64,000 nt of DNA, taken from positions 62,001-126,000 of the forward strand of contig NZ_JSBW02000002.1 in NCBI RefSeq assembly GCF_000772705.2. The letters are read 5' to 3'. Shown in pieces: positions 8,094 to 16,870 of the stretch. Origin of the DNA: Xanthomonas vasicola (lineage in GTDB: Bacteria; Pseudomonadota; Gammaproteobacteria; Xanthomonadales; Xanthomonadaceae). The translations under genes and the position numbers were made by a program. The stretch's first letter is position 1. Each line of letters opens with the position of its first letter. The notes under the pieces are model-generated. The model was not told the DNA's origin. It worked only from the letters and a program-made list of their open reading frames with translations, and did no database searches.

Positions 8094-9323
8094 ATGAACA
8101 CTTTCGCCGATCTGCTCAAGCAACTCCGTATCGACCGGCAGCGCCCTGCCACGCCACCGCCCGCACGCCGTGGCGGCTGGATCGCCGCCGCGGTGATCAT
8201 CGTCATCGTGCTGGCTGCCGCCGCGTGGTGGTTTACGCGCCGCCCGGTGCTAAAGGTGCAGACAGCGCCGGTGGTGGCGATCAGCGCCGGCAGCAGCAGC
8301 GCATCGGTGCTGGACGCCTCCGGCTATGTGGTGGCGCGACGGATGGCCACGGTGTCGGCACAAGTCACCGGCAAGGTGCGTGAGGTGATGATCGAAGAAG
8401 GCATGCGCGTCGAACAAGGCCAGGTGATGGCCACGCTCGACCCGCTGGATGCCGATGCACAGCGCACGCTATCGGCCTCGCAGTTGTCGGCCGCGCGTAG
8501 CCAGGTCGACAACATGCAGGCGCAACTGGCCGTGGCCAATGCCGACGCTACGCGCCTGCAATCGTTGATCGGTGCGCAGCTGGTCTCACGCTCGCAGTAC
8601 GAACAAGCCACTGCGCAGCGCGATGCCTTGCGCGCGCAGCTGCAGAATGCGCAGCGCAACGTGCAGGTCGCGTCGGACCAATTGGCCATCGCCGGCATCC
8701 GCTCGGACTTCAATGTGGTGCGCGCGCCGTTTGCCGGCGTGGTTACGGCCAAGGCCGCGCAGCCGGGCGAAATCGTCTCGCCACTGTCGGCCGGCGGCGG
8801 TTTCACCCGCACCGGTATCGGCACCATCGTGGACATGGAATCGCTGGAAATCGAAGTGGAAGTGGGCGAGTCCTACATCGGCCGCGTGCAACCCAATATG
8901 CCGGTGGAAGCAGTGCTCAATGCGTATCCGGAATGGAAGATTCCGTGCGAAGTGATCGCCATCATTCCGACCGCCGACCGTGGCAAGGCAACTGTAAAAG
9001 TGCGCGTGGCGCTCAAGGTGAAGGACGCGCGCATCGTGCCGGAAATGGGCGTGCGAGTGAGTTTCCTTGAGCAGGCCAAACCGCAGGAAACGGCCAAGCC
9101 GCAAGGGGTGCGTGTACCGACGGCTGCACTGGTGGAACGCGACACGCGCACAGTCGCGTTCGTGGTCGGCGAGCACAACACCGTCAGCGCGCATGCCGTC
9201 ACCACCGGCATGGTGATGGGCGAGGACAAGCAGGTGCTGTCGGGCCTGACCGCGGGCGACAGCGTGGTGCTGAATCCGCCGCAAGCGTTGAAGGAAGGCG
9301 ACAAGGTGACCGAAGCCGAATAA
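8094..9323 (+). CDS. MacA-like periplasmic adaptor (HlyD/RND family)
   Basis: 409 residues from ATG 8094; the upstream extension of the frame has no coding character. The N-terminus is cytoplasmic, followed by one helix (GWIAAAVIIVIVLAAAAWWF). Next come the lipoyl half-motif region, an alpha-helical hairpin rich in Gln/Ala/Leu (about residues 120-200) and beta-barrel domains. Such adaptors link an inner-membrane pump to an outer-membrane channel. With the ABC ATPase and two permeases downstream it makes a MacAB-like exporter. No outer-membrane factor is encoded here. Confidence 0.88.
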   Translation: MNTFADLLKQLRIDRQRPATPPPARRGGWIAAAVIIVIVLAAAAWWFTRRPVLKVQTAPVVAISAGSSSASVLDASGYVVARRMATVSAQVTGKVREVMIEEGMRVEQGQVMATLDPLDADAQRTLSASQLSAARSQVDNMQAQLAVANADATRLQSLIGAQLVSRSQYEQATAQRDALRAQLQNAQRNVQVASDQLAIAGIRSDFNVVRAPFAGVVTAKAAQPGEIVSPLSAGGGFTRTGIGTIVDMESLEIEVEVGESYIGRVQPNMPVEAVLNAYPEWKIPCEVIAIIPTADRGKATVKVRVALKVKDARIVPEMGVRVSFLEQAKPQETAKPQGVRVPTAALVERDTRTVAFVVGEHNTVSAHAVTTGMVMGEDKQVLSGLTAGDSVVLNPPQALKEGDKVTEAE

Positions 9324-9697
9324 CGAAGAACCACAGACAGCGCAGGCAGCCCTGCTGCTCGGGGGCACGGCAAGCGCGGCGATGGGAAAACGCTGATGCG
9401 CTGGCGCCTGCGCCGCGCTGCGGCAAACGCTTTGAAATTTCCGTAAAGCGGTACCGACTGTGTCAACCCATGCGCGGTCGCGCTGCGCTTCAACATCCTC
9501 AAGCGTTCTGGCAGTCACACATTTTTAGACATCGGCAGCGTGTGCGGTAACGCGCGTTGCTGCTGTAGCAGTCGATGAGGTGTCGCCACACGCAGGCTTC
9601 TCCACTGCACATCAGCTCGTCGTGTCACCGCAGCGCCGCATCAGACAGTCGCAGTCGCTTTGCTCTCACCTCTTCCATTGCACCGCAAGGAGTCGCC
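9324..9697. other. Gap inside the export locus
   Basis: 374 bases between the adaptor and the ATPase genes without a supported gene. The length suggests a second promoter or mRNA processing. I see no clear sigma-70 consensus and no strong terminator. Confidence 0.4.
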
Positions 9698-10387
9698 ATG
9701 TCCGCTCTCGTCAGTTTGCGCAACATCACCAAGACCTACCAACGCGGCCCCGAGCAGGTGCAGGTGCTGCACGGCATCGATCTGGAGATCGCCAGCGGCG
9801 ACTTCGTGGCGTTGATGGGGCCCTCCGGGTCGGGCAAGACCACCTTGCTCAACCTGATCGGCGGGCTGGACAGCCCCAGTGGTGGCGAGATCGAGATTGA
9901 AGGCGAGCGCATCGACCGCATGAGCGGCGGCCAGCTGGCGACCTGGCGCAGCCACCACGTCGGCTTCGTGTTTCAGTTCTATAACCTGATGCCGATGCTC
10001 ACCGCCCAAAAGAACGTGGAGTTGCCGCTGTTGCTGACCTCGCTCAACGCCGCGCAACGCAAGCGCAATGCAGAGATCGCATTGACTCTGGTCGGCCTGC
10101 AGGAGCGTCGCAACCACAAGCCCAGCGAATTGTCCGGCGGCCAGCAACAACGCGTGGCGATTGCGCGCGCGATTGTCTCCGACCCCACCTTCCTGATCTG
10201 CGACGAGCCCACCGGCGATCTGGACCGCCACAACGCCGAAGAAATCCTGCGCCTGCTGCAGGAGCTCAATCGCGAACACGGCAAGACCATCGTGATGGTC
10301 ACCCACGACCCCAAGGCCGCCGAATACGCCACCCACACCATCCATCTGGACAAGGGCGAGCTGGCCGATGCGCCGCTTGCACTGTAA
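9698..10387 (+). CDS. ABC transporter ATP-binding protein (MacB/LolD type)
   Basis: 229 residues from ATG 9698, preceded by an AAGGAG-like site at 9687-9692. All ATPase motifs are visible: Walker A GPSGSGKTTLL, Q-loop FVFQFYNL, signature LSGGQQQRVAIARA, Walker B FLICDEPTGDLD and the switch histidine in VTHD. The type pairs with FtsX-like permeases in export or lipoprotein release. The next gene starts 12 bases downstream. Confidence 0.93.
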   Translation: MSALVSLRNITKTYQRGPEQVQVLHGIDLEIASGDFVALMGPSGSGKTTLLNLIGGLDSPSGGEIEIEGERIDRMSGGQLATWRSHHVGFVFQFYNLMPMLTAQKNVELPLLLTSLNAAQRKRNAEIALTLVGLQERRNHKPSELSGGQQQRVAIARAIVSDPTFLICDEPTGDLDRHNAEEILRLLQELNREHGKTIVMVTHDPKAAEYATHTIHLDKGELADAPLAL

Positions 10388-10399
10388 GGGAGCGCTGCC

Positions 10400-11560
10400 A
10401 TGAAGTATCTCTCGTTGGTGTGGGCCCAGCTGTTCCGCAGCAAGACCCGCACCTTGCTGACCTTGCTTTCGGTGGTGGCGGCGTTCTTATTGTTCGGCAT
10501 GCTCGATTCGGTGCGCGTAGCCTTCACCTCCGGCGGCAGCGTCAGCGGCGTGGACCGGCTGGTGGTGGCCTCGCGTTTGTCGATCACACAATCGTTGCCG
10601 ATCAATCTGGAAAACCAGATCCGCAGCGTGCCGGGCGTGCGCGATGTGACCTCGGCGATGTGGTTCGGCGGCATCTACCGCGACCCGAAGAACTTCTTCC
10701 CCAACTTCTCGGTGGCGCCGAATTTCTTCGACGTCTACAGCGAATACGAATTGCCCAAGGATCAGCTCAAGGCATTTCAGACCACCCGCACCGGCGCGAT
10801 CGTTGGCGAAAGCCTGGCCAAGCAAAATGGCTGGAAGATCGGCGACACCATCCCGCTGCAGGCCACCATCTTTCCGCGCGGCGGCAGCAACGACTGGCCG
10901 CTGAAACTGGTCGGCATCTTCCGCATGAAGGACCGCACGGTGGCCGCGAATCAGGAACGCCAGTTGATGATGAACTGGAAATACTTCGACGAGTCCAACG
11001 ACTACATCAAGAGCCGGGTCAGCTGGTACACGGTGACGCTGCGCAATGCCGACCAGGCATCGCGCGTGGCGCAGGCGATCGATGCGTTGTCGGCCAACTC
11101 CGACCATGAAACCAAATCGCAGACCGAATCGGCGTTTCAGCAGGCCTTCGTCAAGCAGTTCGCCGATATCGGCTTGATCGTTACCTCGATCATGGCCGCG
11201 GTGTTTTTTACCTTGTTGCTGCTGACCGGCAACACCATGGCGCAGGCCGTGCGCGAGCGCATTCCAGAACTGGCAACGCTGAAAACGCTGGGCTTTCAGG
11301 ACCGCACCGTGCTGAGTCTGGTGATGGCGGAATCGATGTTGCTGATCGGCCTGGGTGGTTTGATCGGCATGGGACTGGCGGCGCTGGTGATCCCGGCAGT
11401 CGCCGCGCGCAGCGGCGGCCTGATGCCAACCCAGACCGTGCCGCTGCAGACCTGGCTGGTCGCATTCGGGTTGATGGCCGGTATCGGCATTGTGGTGGGT
11501 GTGCTGCCGGCGTTACGCGCGCAGCGCTTGAAGATCGTCGATGCACTCGCCGGCCGCTGA
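10400..11560 (+). CDS. ABC transporter permease (FtsX/MacB family), first of two
   Basis: 386 residues. One N-terminal transmembrane helix (TLLTLLSVVAAFLLFGMLDSV), a periplasmic MacB core of about 220 residues, then three C-terminal helices with the conserved IPELATLKTLGFQ segment. This is the four-helix FtsX-like topology. A second permease follows 13 bases later, so the transporter is probably a heterodimer of permeases with the ATPase at 9698. Confidence 0.92.
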   Translation: MKYLSLVWAQLFRSKTRTLLTLLSVVAAFLLFGMLDSVRVAFTSGGSVSGVDRLVVASRLSITQSLPINLENQIRSVPGVRDVTSAMWFGGIYRDPKNFFPNFSVAPNFFDVYSEYELPKDQLKAFQTTRTGAIVGESLAKQNGWKIGDTIPLQATIFPRGGSNDWPLKLVGIFRMKDRTVAANQERQLMMNWKYFDESNDYIKSRVSWYTVTLRNADQASRVAQAIDALSANSDHETKSQTESAFQQAFVKQFADIGLIVTSIMAAVFFTLLLLTGNTMAQAVRERIPELATLKTLGFQDRTVLSLVMAESMLLIGLGGLIGMGLAALVIPAVAARSGGLMPTQTVPLQTWLVAFGLMAGIGIVVGVLPALRAQRLKIVDALAGR

Positions 11561-11573
11561 CAGGAGCATGCAC

Positions 11574-12893
11574 ATGCAACGCAAATGGAAAGATCGTGGG
11601 GTCAACCTGGTGTCGACCGTGCTGCTGGCGCTCGGCTTGGCTGGCTGGATCGCACTGCCGTGGATGGTGTTGCTGCCGATCGGCGGATTGCTGGCGGTGT
11701 GGCTGCTGGTCACACGCAGCGGGCGGCTTTCGTTGGCTGCCGCGCGCATCGGCATCGCTACGTTGCCGCAACGCTGGGGCTCCAGCTCGGTGATCGTGGT
11801 CGGCATTGCCGGCGTGGTCGGCGTGCTGGTGGCGATGCTGGCGATGGGCCAGGGCTTTCAGGCCACCCTCAACAGCACTGGCGACGACACCACCGCGATT
11901 GTCTTGCGCGGCGGTTCGCAGGCGGAGACCAACTCGGTGATCACCCGCGACCTGGTGCCGCTGATCAGCAGCCTGCCCGGCATCGCCGCCGACGCCAACG
12001 GCCGCTCGCTGCTGTCGCCGGAACTCTCGCAAGTGGTGAACATCGCGTCCCGCTCAGACGGCACCGACGTCAACGCGCAACTGCGTGGCGTGGGCGAACA
12101 GGCCTGGGCCGTACATGACAAGATCAGGATTGTGCAAGGCCGCCGCTTCAACACCGGCCTGCGCGAAATGGTGGTGGGCAAAGGCGCGTTGAACCAGTTT
12201 CGCGGATTGGAGTTGGGCAAGACACTCACGCTCGGCAGCCAGCAATGGACCGTGGTGGGCGTGTTCGCCTCCGGCGATGCGCACGATTCGGAGATGTGGA
12301 CCGACGCGCAGACCCTGGCCACCACGTACAACCGCAGCGCCTATCAATCGATCAGCGTGCGCACCACCGGCAAGCAGGGTTTTAGCGCGTTCAAGACCGC
12401 CATGGCCGCCGACCCGCGGCTCAAACTGGATGTGGAAACCACCCGCGCCTATTACGGCAAACAAGGCGGCGGCTTGAACAAATTGATCAGCATCTTGGGC
12501 ACGGTGATCGGCACAATCATGGCGGTGGGCGCGGTGTTCGGCGCACTCAACACCATGTATGCGGCGGTGGCCACACGTGCGCGTGAGATCGCCACCATGC
12601 GTGCGATTGGTTTTCGCGGCACGCCGGTGATCATGGCGCTGATGCTCGAAACCATGTTGCTGGCCCTGTTGGGCGGGCTATTGGGCGGGGCGATCGCGTG
12701 GGCGGTGTTCAACGGCTACACCGTCTCCACACTGGGCAACAACTTCAGCCAGGTGGTGTTCCAGTTCAAGGTCTCGCCGGAGTTGTTGTGGAGCGGGCTG
12801 AAATGGGCGCTGGGTATTGGCTTGGTGGGCGGTCTGTTTCCGGCGCTGCGTGCGGCGCGTTTGCCGATCACCACCGCCTTGCGCGAGGTGTAG
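11574..12893 (+). CDS. ABC transporter permease (FtsX/MacB family), second of two
   Basis: 439 residues. ATG 11574 is favoured because CAGGAG at 11561-11566 lies at a normal distance; ATG 11568 is too close to it and 11541 lies inside the previous gene. Extra N-terminal helices (VLLALGLAGWIALPWMVLLPIGG) precede the usual helix, the periplasmic core and the final three helices (REIATMRAIGFRG). It likely partners the preceding permease. Substrate unknown; the adjacent envelope-type two-component system suggests antimicrobial or lipid export. Confidence 0.9.
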   Translation: MQRKWKDRGVNLVSTVLLALGLAGWIALPWMVLLPIGGLLAVWLLVTRSGRLSLAAARIGIATLPQRWGSSSVIVVGIAGVVGVLVAMLAMGQGFQATLNSTGDDTTAIVLRGGSQAETNSVITRDLVPLISSLPGIAADANGRSLLSPELSQVVNIASRSDGTDVNAQLRGVGEQAWAVHDKIRIVQGRRFNTGLREMVVGKGALNQFRGLELGKTLTLGSQQWTVVGVFASGDAHDSEMWTDAQTLATTYNRSAYQSISVRTTGKQGFSAFKTAMAADPRLKLDVETTRAYYGKQGGGLNKLISILGTVIGTIMAVGAVFGALNTMYAAVATRAREIATMRAIGFRGTPVIMALMLETMLLALLGGLLGGAIAWAVFNGYTVSTLGNNFSQVVFQFKVSPELLWSGLKWALGIGLVGGLFPALRAARLPITTALREV

Positions 12894-12910
12894 GCGGGCG
12901 TTCGCCCGCC
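12893..12910 (+). terminator. GC-rich hairpin at the end of the export operon
   Basis: GGCGGGC/GCCCGCC with a GTTC loop overlaps the last base of the permease stop codon region. There is no T-tract, so it is a weak terminator candidate or an mRNA-stabilising stem. Confidence 0.4.
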
Positions 12911-12989
12911 CGGGATCGGGGAGTTGGGATGGGGATTGGTGACAGCCAAAGCAGCGCATCCGGCTGCCGCGGCTGAACACATTCCGGAC

Positions 12990-13013
12990 TGTCATCGTTT
13001 TGTCACTGCAGTG
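12990..13013. promoter_or_regulatory. Direct TGTCA repeats and CACTGCAGTG palindrome upstream of the hydrolase
   Basis: TGTCA occurs at 12990-12994 and 13001-13005, and the second copy runs into a perfect 10-bp palindrome (13004-13013). It lies about 65 bases before the hydrolase start and shares TGTCA half-sites with the operator candidate at 7923, which suggests a common regulator. Confidence 0.4.
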
Positions 13014-13076
13014 CGGTAGATGCGCGCGCCGGGCAGCCCGTAGCCTGCTTGGCCGTTGCATCTATCGATCTTCTCC

Positions 13077-14192
13077 ATGACGCGCCTGATTCTGCTGGCC
13101 TGCGCCTGCCTGTGGCTGGCCGGCTGCTCCTCTTCTTCCACCTCGCTCAGCGAGCGCCTGGTTGCGCCCGGTGGCACCTCGCCGTTGCTGGACGAAGAAC
13201 GCATCGCCGCCACCATCGCCACGGTGCCCAACCGCAGCGGGCATGTGGTGACGCGCGATGGCGTGCCGATCTTCTGGCGCGCGATCGATCCCGGTCAGTA
13301 CGCCATGCAGTACCGCTACAGGGGTCAGCGCAACGACCCGGCGCATGCGCTGGATGTGGATTTCAGTTTCAAGGTCCCGACCGCTGCGCCGCCGACACCG
13401 CGTGGCACCGTGGTACTGCTGCACGGCTGGATGATGGATGGCGATTCGCTGCTGCCCTGGTCGCTGGAATTGGCACAGGCTGGCTACCGCGTGGTCACCA
13501 TCGACCTGCGTAACCATGGTCATTCCGGCGGTGGGCCGTCCGGCTACGGCACGCGCGAATCCGACGATGTCATCGACGTGCTCGATGCGCTGCAACCGCG
13601 CGGCGAAATCCGCGGGCCGCTGTATCTGTTCGGTATTTCCTACGGCGCGGCCACCGCGCTGTTTACTGCCGACAAACTCGGTCCACGCGTCACCGGCGTG
13701 GTGGCGATGGAATCCTTCGCCAATGCCGGGCGCGGTATTCGCGACATGGTGCCGCACCTGCTTTCCAGCCAGCCGCACGGGTGGCGCGGGCGGGCGGTGG
13801 CCGCGTATGCGCGCTGGCGCTATGCCGACCAGAATATCGACGCGGTGATTGCAGCAGCCGACACCCAGCTCAAGCTGGACCTGGACCGTGTCGACGTCGC
13901 ACACGCCCTGGCCGACACGCGCAGCTGCGTGCTGCTATTGCATGGCGATGCCGATCAGCACATTCCAGTGGCGCATGGCCGCGCACTCGCCTTGGCCAGC
14001 GCGCGTGCACATTACGTCGAGCTACCGGGCGAAAACCATTTGAGTCTGCCGCTACGGCTGGATTTGCTCGGCGGGCCGATCGATCAATGGCTGGCACAGG
14101 TGCAACAAGACCCCAGCCATTGTCCCGCGCCGCAGACGCTGCCCGCTTCCACGCTGGCGGTGGCCAGACCCCTGGTGGTGCCGCAGAGTTGA
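13077..14192 (+). CDS. Lipoprotein alpha/beta hydrolase
   Basis: 371 residues from ATG 13077; an upstream ATG at 13056 would put residues before the signal peptide. The signal peptide ends in lipobox LAGC, so the protein should be a lipoprotein. The hydrolase fold shows the oxyanion strand VVLLHGWMMDG, nucleophile elbow GISYGAA (Ser), the acid in LLHGDADQHIP and the histidine in GENHLSL. Substrate unknown; esterase or thioesterase activity is possible. Monocistronic and downstream of the export operon. Confidence 0.85.
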   Translation: MTRLILLACACLWLAGCSSSSTSLSERLVAPGGTSPLLDEERIAATIATVPNRSGHVVTRDGVPIFWRAIDPGQYAMQYRYRGQRNDPAHALDVDFSFKVPTAAPPTPRGTVVLLHGWMMDGDSLLPWSLELAQAGYRVVTIDLRNHGHSGGGPSGYGTRESDDVIDVLDALQPRGEIRGPLYLFGISYGAATALFTADKLGPRVTGVVAMESFANAGRGIRDMVPHLLSSQPHGWRGRAVAAYARWRYADQNIDAVIAAADTQLKLDLDRVDVAHALADTRSCVLLLHGDADQHIPVAHGRALALASARAHYVELPGENHLSLPLRLDLLGGPIDQWLAQVQQDPSHCPAPQTLPASTLAVARPLVVPQS

Positions 14193-14269
14193 GCGCGACA
14201 ATCGCAGCGTGCTGACGCGCACCATTCGCGCCGATAGGCCAAACGTATTGCGTGCAGCGCTGCGCTGAC

Positions 14270-15178
14270 TCAGCGCGTCACGACCCACTGCCGCGAACGC
14301 ATCACGCTGTCGCCGACGAACAACAGCAAGCCCACCCAGATCGCGGCGAAGCCAATCGCGCGCCCCTGGTCGAACGGCTCGTGGAAGAACCACACGCCCA
14401 GCAGCAACTGCAGGCTTGGCGCGATGTATTGCAGGATGCCCACCAACGACAGCGGAATGCGCCGCACGCCGTAAGCGAAGCCGATCAACGGCAGCGCCGT
14501 CACCACGCCACCGAAGATCAGCATCGCATCGGTGCACAGGTTCCAGCCGCTCAGGAATGCGCCACCATGGCCCTGCTCGCCCCAGGCTGCCAGCAGCGAC
14601 GCTGGCACGAACAGATACACGCTTTCCACGCCCAGCCCGGCCACCGGATCCACCGCCACCACTTTGCGCAGCAGCCCATAAATACCGAACGACACCGCCA
14701 GCCCCAACGCGATCCACGGCGGCGCACCGGCATCGATGGTCAGCCACAGCACACCTGCTGCCGCGCACACTACCGCCACCCACTGGGTGCGCCGCAGGCG
14801 CTCTTTCAACACCAGCACGCCCAGCAAGACGCTCAGCAGTGGATTGATGAAGTACCCCAGGCTGGCCTCGATGACATGCCCGGCGTTGATCGACCAGATG
14901 TACAAGCCCCAGTTGAACGCGATCGCCACGCTGCTGCCGGCCAGCATCCACAGTGCGCGCGGCTGCGCGGCGATGCTGCGCCACCAGCGCAGGCCCGATG
15001 TTGCCAGCAGCCATGCCACCACCAGCACCGTGCTCCACACGATGCGATGGGCAATGATCTGCAGCGACGGCACCGCCTTGAGCAGATGCCAATACACCGG
15101 CACCAGCCCCCACAGCACGAACGTGGACGCGGTGATCAACAGCCCGCGCCGCGCCTCCTGCGGCGAGACCGTACTCAT
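14270..15178 (-). CDS. rarD: RarD-type EamA family transporter
   Basis: 302 residues with about ten hydrophobic helices. The opening GLLITASTFVLWGLVPVYWHLL and the AHRIVWS segment are characteristic of RarD, a branch of the drug/metabolite transporter superfamily. The substrate of RarD is not established. The start overlaps the stop of the upstream exporter gene (ATGA), so both are probably one transcript. Confidence 0.88.
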   Translation of the reverse strand: MSTVSPQEARRGLLITASTFVLWGLVPVYWHLLKAVPSLQIIAHRIVWSTVLVVAWLLATSGLRWWRSIAAQPRALWMLAGSSVAIAFNWGLYIWSINAGHVIEASLGYFINPLLSVLLGVLVLKERLRRTQWVAVVCAAAGVLWLTIDAGAPPWIALGLAVSFGIYGLLRKVVAVDPVAGLGVESVYLFVPASLLAAWGEQGHGGAFLSGWNLCTDAMLIFGGVVTALPLIGFAYGVRRIPLSLVGILQYIAPSLQLLLGVWFFHEPFDQGRAIGFAAIWVGLLLFVGDSVMRSRQWVVTR

Positions 15179-16071
15179 CGCCGCGCCTTGGCGAAGGTGA
15201 CCACCAACACGCCCGCCAGGATCACCGCCATCGCACCGATGTCCTGCGCGCTGAAGCGCTCATGGCCCAGCCAGGCGCCCAGGCTCACCGCGATCACCGG
15301 GTTGACGTAGGCGTAGCTGCCGGCCAGCGCCGGGCGCACGTGATGCAGCAACCACACGTAGGCGGTAAACGCCACGATCGAGCCGAACACGCAGAGGTAC
15401 GCCACCGCCAACACTCCTTGCGCGCTCGGCCATGCCTGCGGGTGCTCACCGATCAGCAAGCCGGTGCTGACCAGCAGCACGCCGCCGCACAGCATCTGTC
15501 CGGCGGCGGTCATGAACGGCGAAGGCAGATCGCGGCCACGCGACCACACCGAGCCGAATGCCCAACCAATGGGCGCGATCAGCAGCAACATCAACCCACC
15601 CGGCGTCGCGGTCAAACTGCTACCGGCGTTGAGCCACACCACACCCAGAAAGCCGATCACGATGCCCAACCATTCGCCGCGGCTGGCATGCTGCCCGCGC
15701 AATGCACCGAACAAGGCCATCCATAACGGCACCGAAGCCACCGCAGTGGCAGCAAGACCGGAGGACACGCTGCGCTCGGCCAACACCACCATGCCGTTGC
15801 CCAACAGCACCAACGCCGCGCCCATCAGCGCCACGTTCTTCCATTGCGCGCGCGTGGGCGCAGCCACACCGCGCCAGCGCAACACGCTGTAGAGCACGCT
15901 ACCGGCGACGATGAAACGCGTGCCGGACACCATCGTCAGCGGCTGCGCGCCACCTTCCAGCGCAAAGCGGATCGCCAGATAGGTCGAGCCCCACACCACG
16001 TAGACCAGCAACAAGGCGAGAACAACTAACCCGCTGCGCGCAGGCGCGGCAGCATCGTGAGAGGAAGACAT
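15175..16071 (-). CDS. YedA-like EamA family drug/metabolite exporter
   Basis: 298 residues from ATG 16071; the open frame runs to 16359 but that part has no membrane or coding character. Ten hydrophobic helices in two EamA repeats, with the family motif VWGSTYLAIRFALEGG in the first repeat and GSIVAFTAYVWLLHHVRPAL in the second. It is translationally coupled to rarD. Likely an exporter of amino acids or other small metabolites; substrate not visible. Confidence 0.87.
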   Translation of the reverse strand: MSSSHDAAAPARSGLVVLALLLVYVVWGSTYLAIRFALEGGAQPLTMVSGTRFIVAGSVLYSVLRWRGVAAPTRAQWKNVALMGAALVLLGNGMVVLAERSVSSGLAATAVASVPLWMALFGALRGQHASRGEWLGIVIGFLGVVWLNAGSSLTATPGGLMLLLIAPIGWAFGSVWSRGRDLPSPFMTAAGQMLCGGVLLVSTGLLIGEHPQAWPSAQGVLAVAYLCVFGSIVAFTAYVWLLHHVRPALAGSYAYVNPVIAVSLGAWLGHERFSAQDIGAMAVILAGVLVVTFAKARR

Positions 16072-16183
16072 CGGAACAGTGCCAGGCAGTGCAGCGGAAA
16101 CTTCAATTCTAAAGCAAATGCGAAAGCCCACGCCGCACGCCGGTCGCGGTATCGTGCAATTCACACCGCATCCGAGCGTGCAT

Positions 16184-16603
16184 ATGCAGCACCGTCTTCT
16201 TTGCCTAGCTTTGGCCACATTGAGCGCAGTGGCCAACACAGCAATGGCACGCGCGCCCGAGCCGTGGGAACTCAGCGGACGCAAGCTGATCGAAGCCGGA
16301 CTGGACGGATCACTCGCGCCAGAAATCACCGCGCCGGAGCGAGCCGAACTCAAGGTCATGCTGTCGGCCGACCGCGCTGGCGCTTATCTGCTTGGCGTCG
16401 CCAGCGCCAGCTATCGCACCCAGTGGTGCATGCCGGCGGGGAAAACTGCCGCACCGTATCTGCAGGCGATCATCGCCGATATCGGCGCGCTGCCCGACGC
16501 ACGCCAGGACGAAGCCGCACCCGGCTTGATCGTCCAGGCGCTGGCAAAGCGCTATCCGTGCAGCGGGGGCGACAAGGGCAAGCGTGCCGGCCTCGGCAAG
16601 TAA
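16184..16603 (+). CDS. Small secreted protein with Rap1a/Tai-like domain
   Basis: 139 residues from ATG 16184, which starts a clear signal peptide (MQHRLLCLALATLSAVANTAMA). The mature part has the Rap1a/Tai pattern: a GxxxA segment in AYLLGVASA, a conserved WCMP, and a final YPC, with two cysteines probably disulfide-bonded. Proteins of this family include immunity proteins against type VI secretion amidases, but many are of unknown role. No toxin gene is adjacent, so the immunity role is only a possibility. Confidence 0.6.
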   Translation: MQHRLLCLALATLSAVANTAMARAPEPWELSGRKLIEAGLDGSLAPEITAPERAELKVMLSADRAGAYLLGVASASYRTQWCMPAGKTAAPYLQAIIADIGALPDARQDEAAPGLIVQALAKRYPCSGGDKGKRAGLGK

Positions 16604-16870
16604 CGCAACATCGGCACGTCGTAGAGCACTCCTATACCTAGGCGTTCAATGCGATAGCGTTGACGACAACGCCAGCATTCGCACCGGAAGCGACGACCAA
16701 AGCGTCGCGAGCGGCCGTCCGATGCGCGTGGACAGAACGCAGGATCCGCAGCGTACGAGTGGCACGTGCCGCATCGAACAGCTGCGCCCATCTGACGATC
16801 AGCGCAGCGGTTTCGTTAGCTGCTCTTAGCCCCTTGATCGAGGGCACGATGCCCTCTCACTCTTGCGCGC

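Noticed and set aside
12717..13061. Minus-strand frames in the permease 3' end
   Set aside because: Shadows of the permease gene in high-GC DNA; no ribosome binding site or family pattern.
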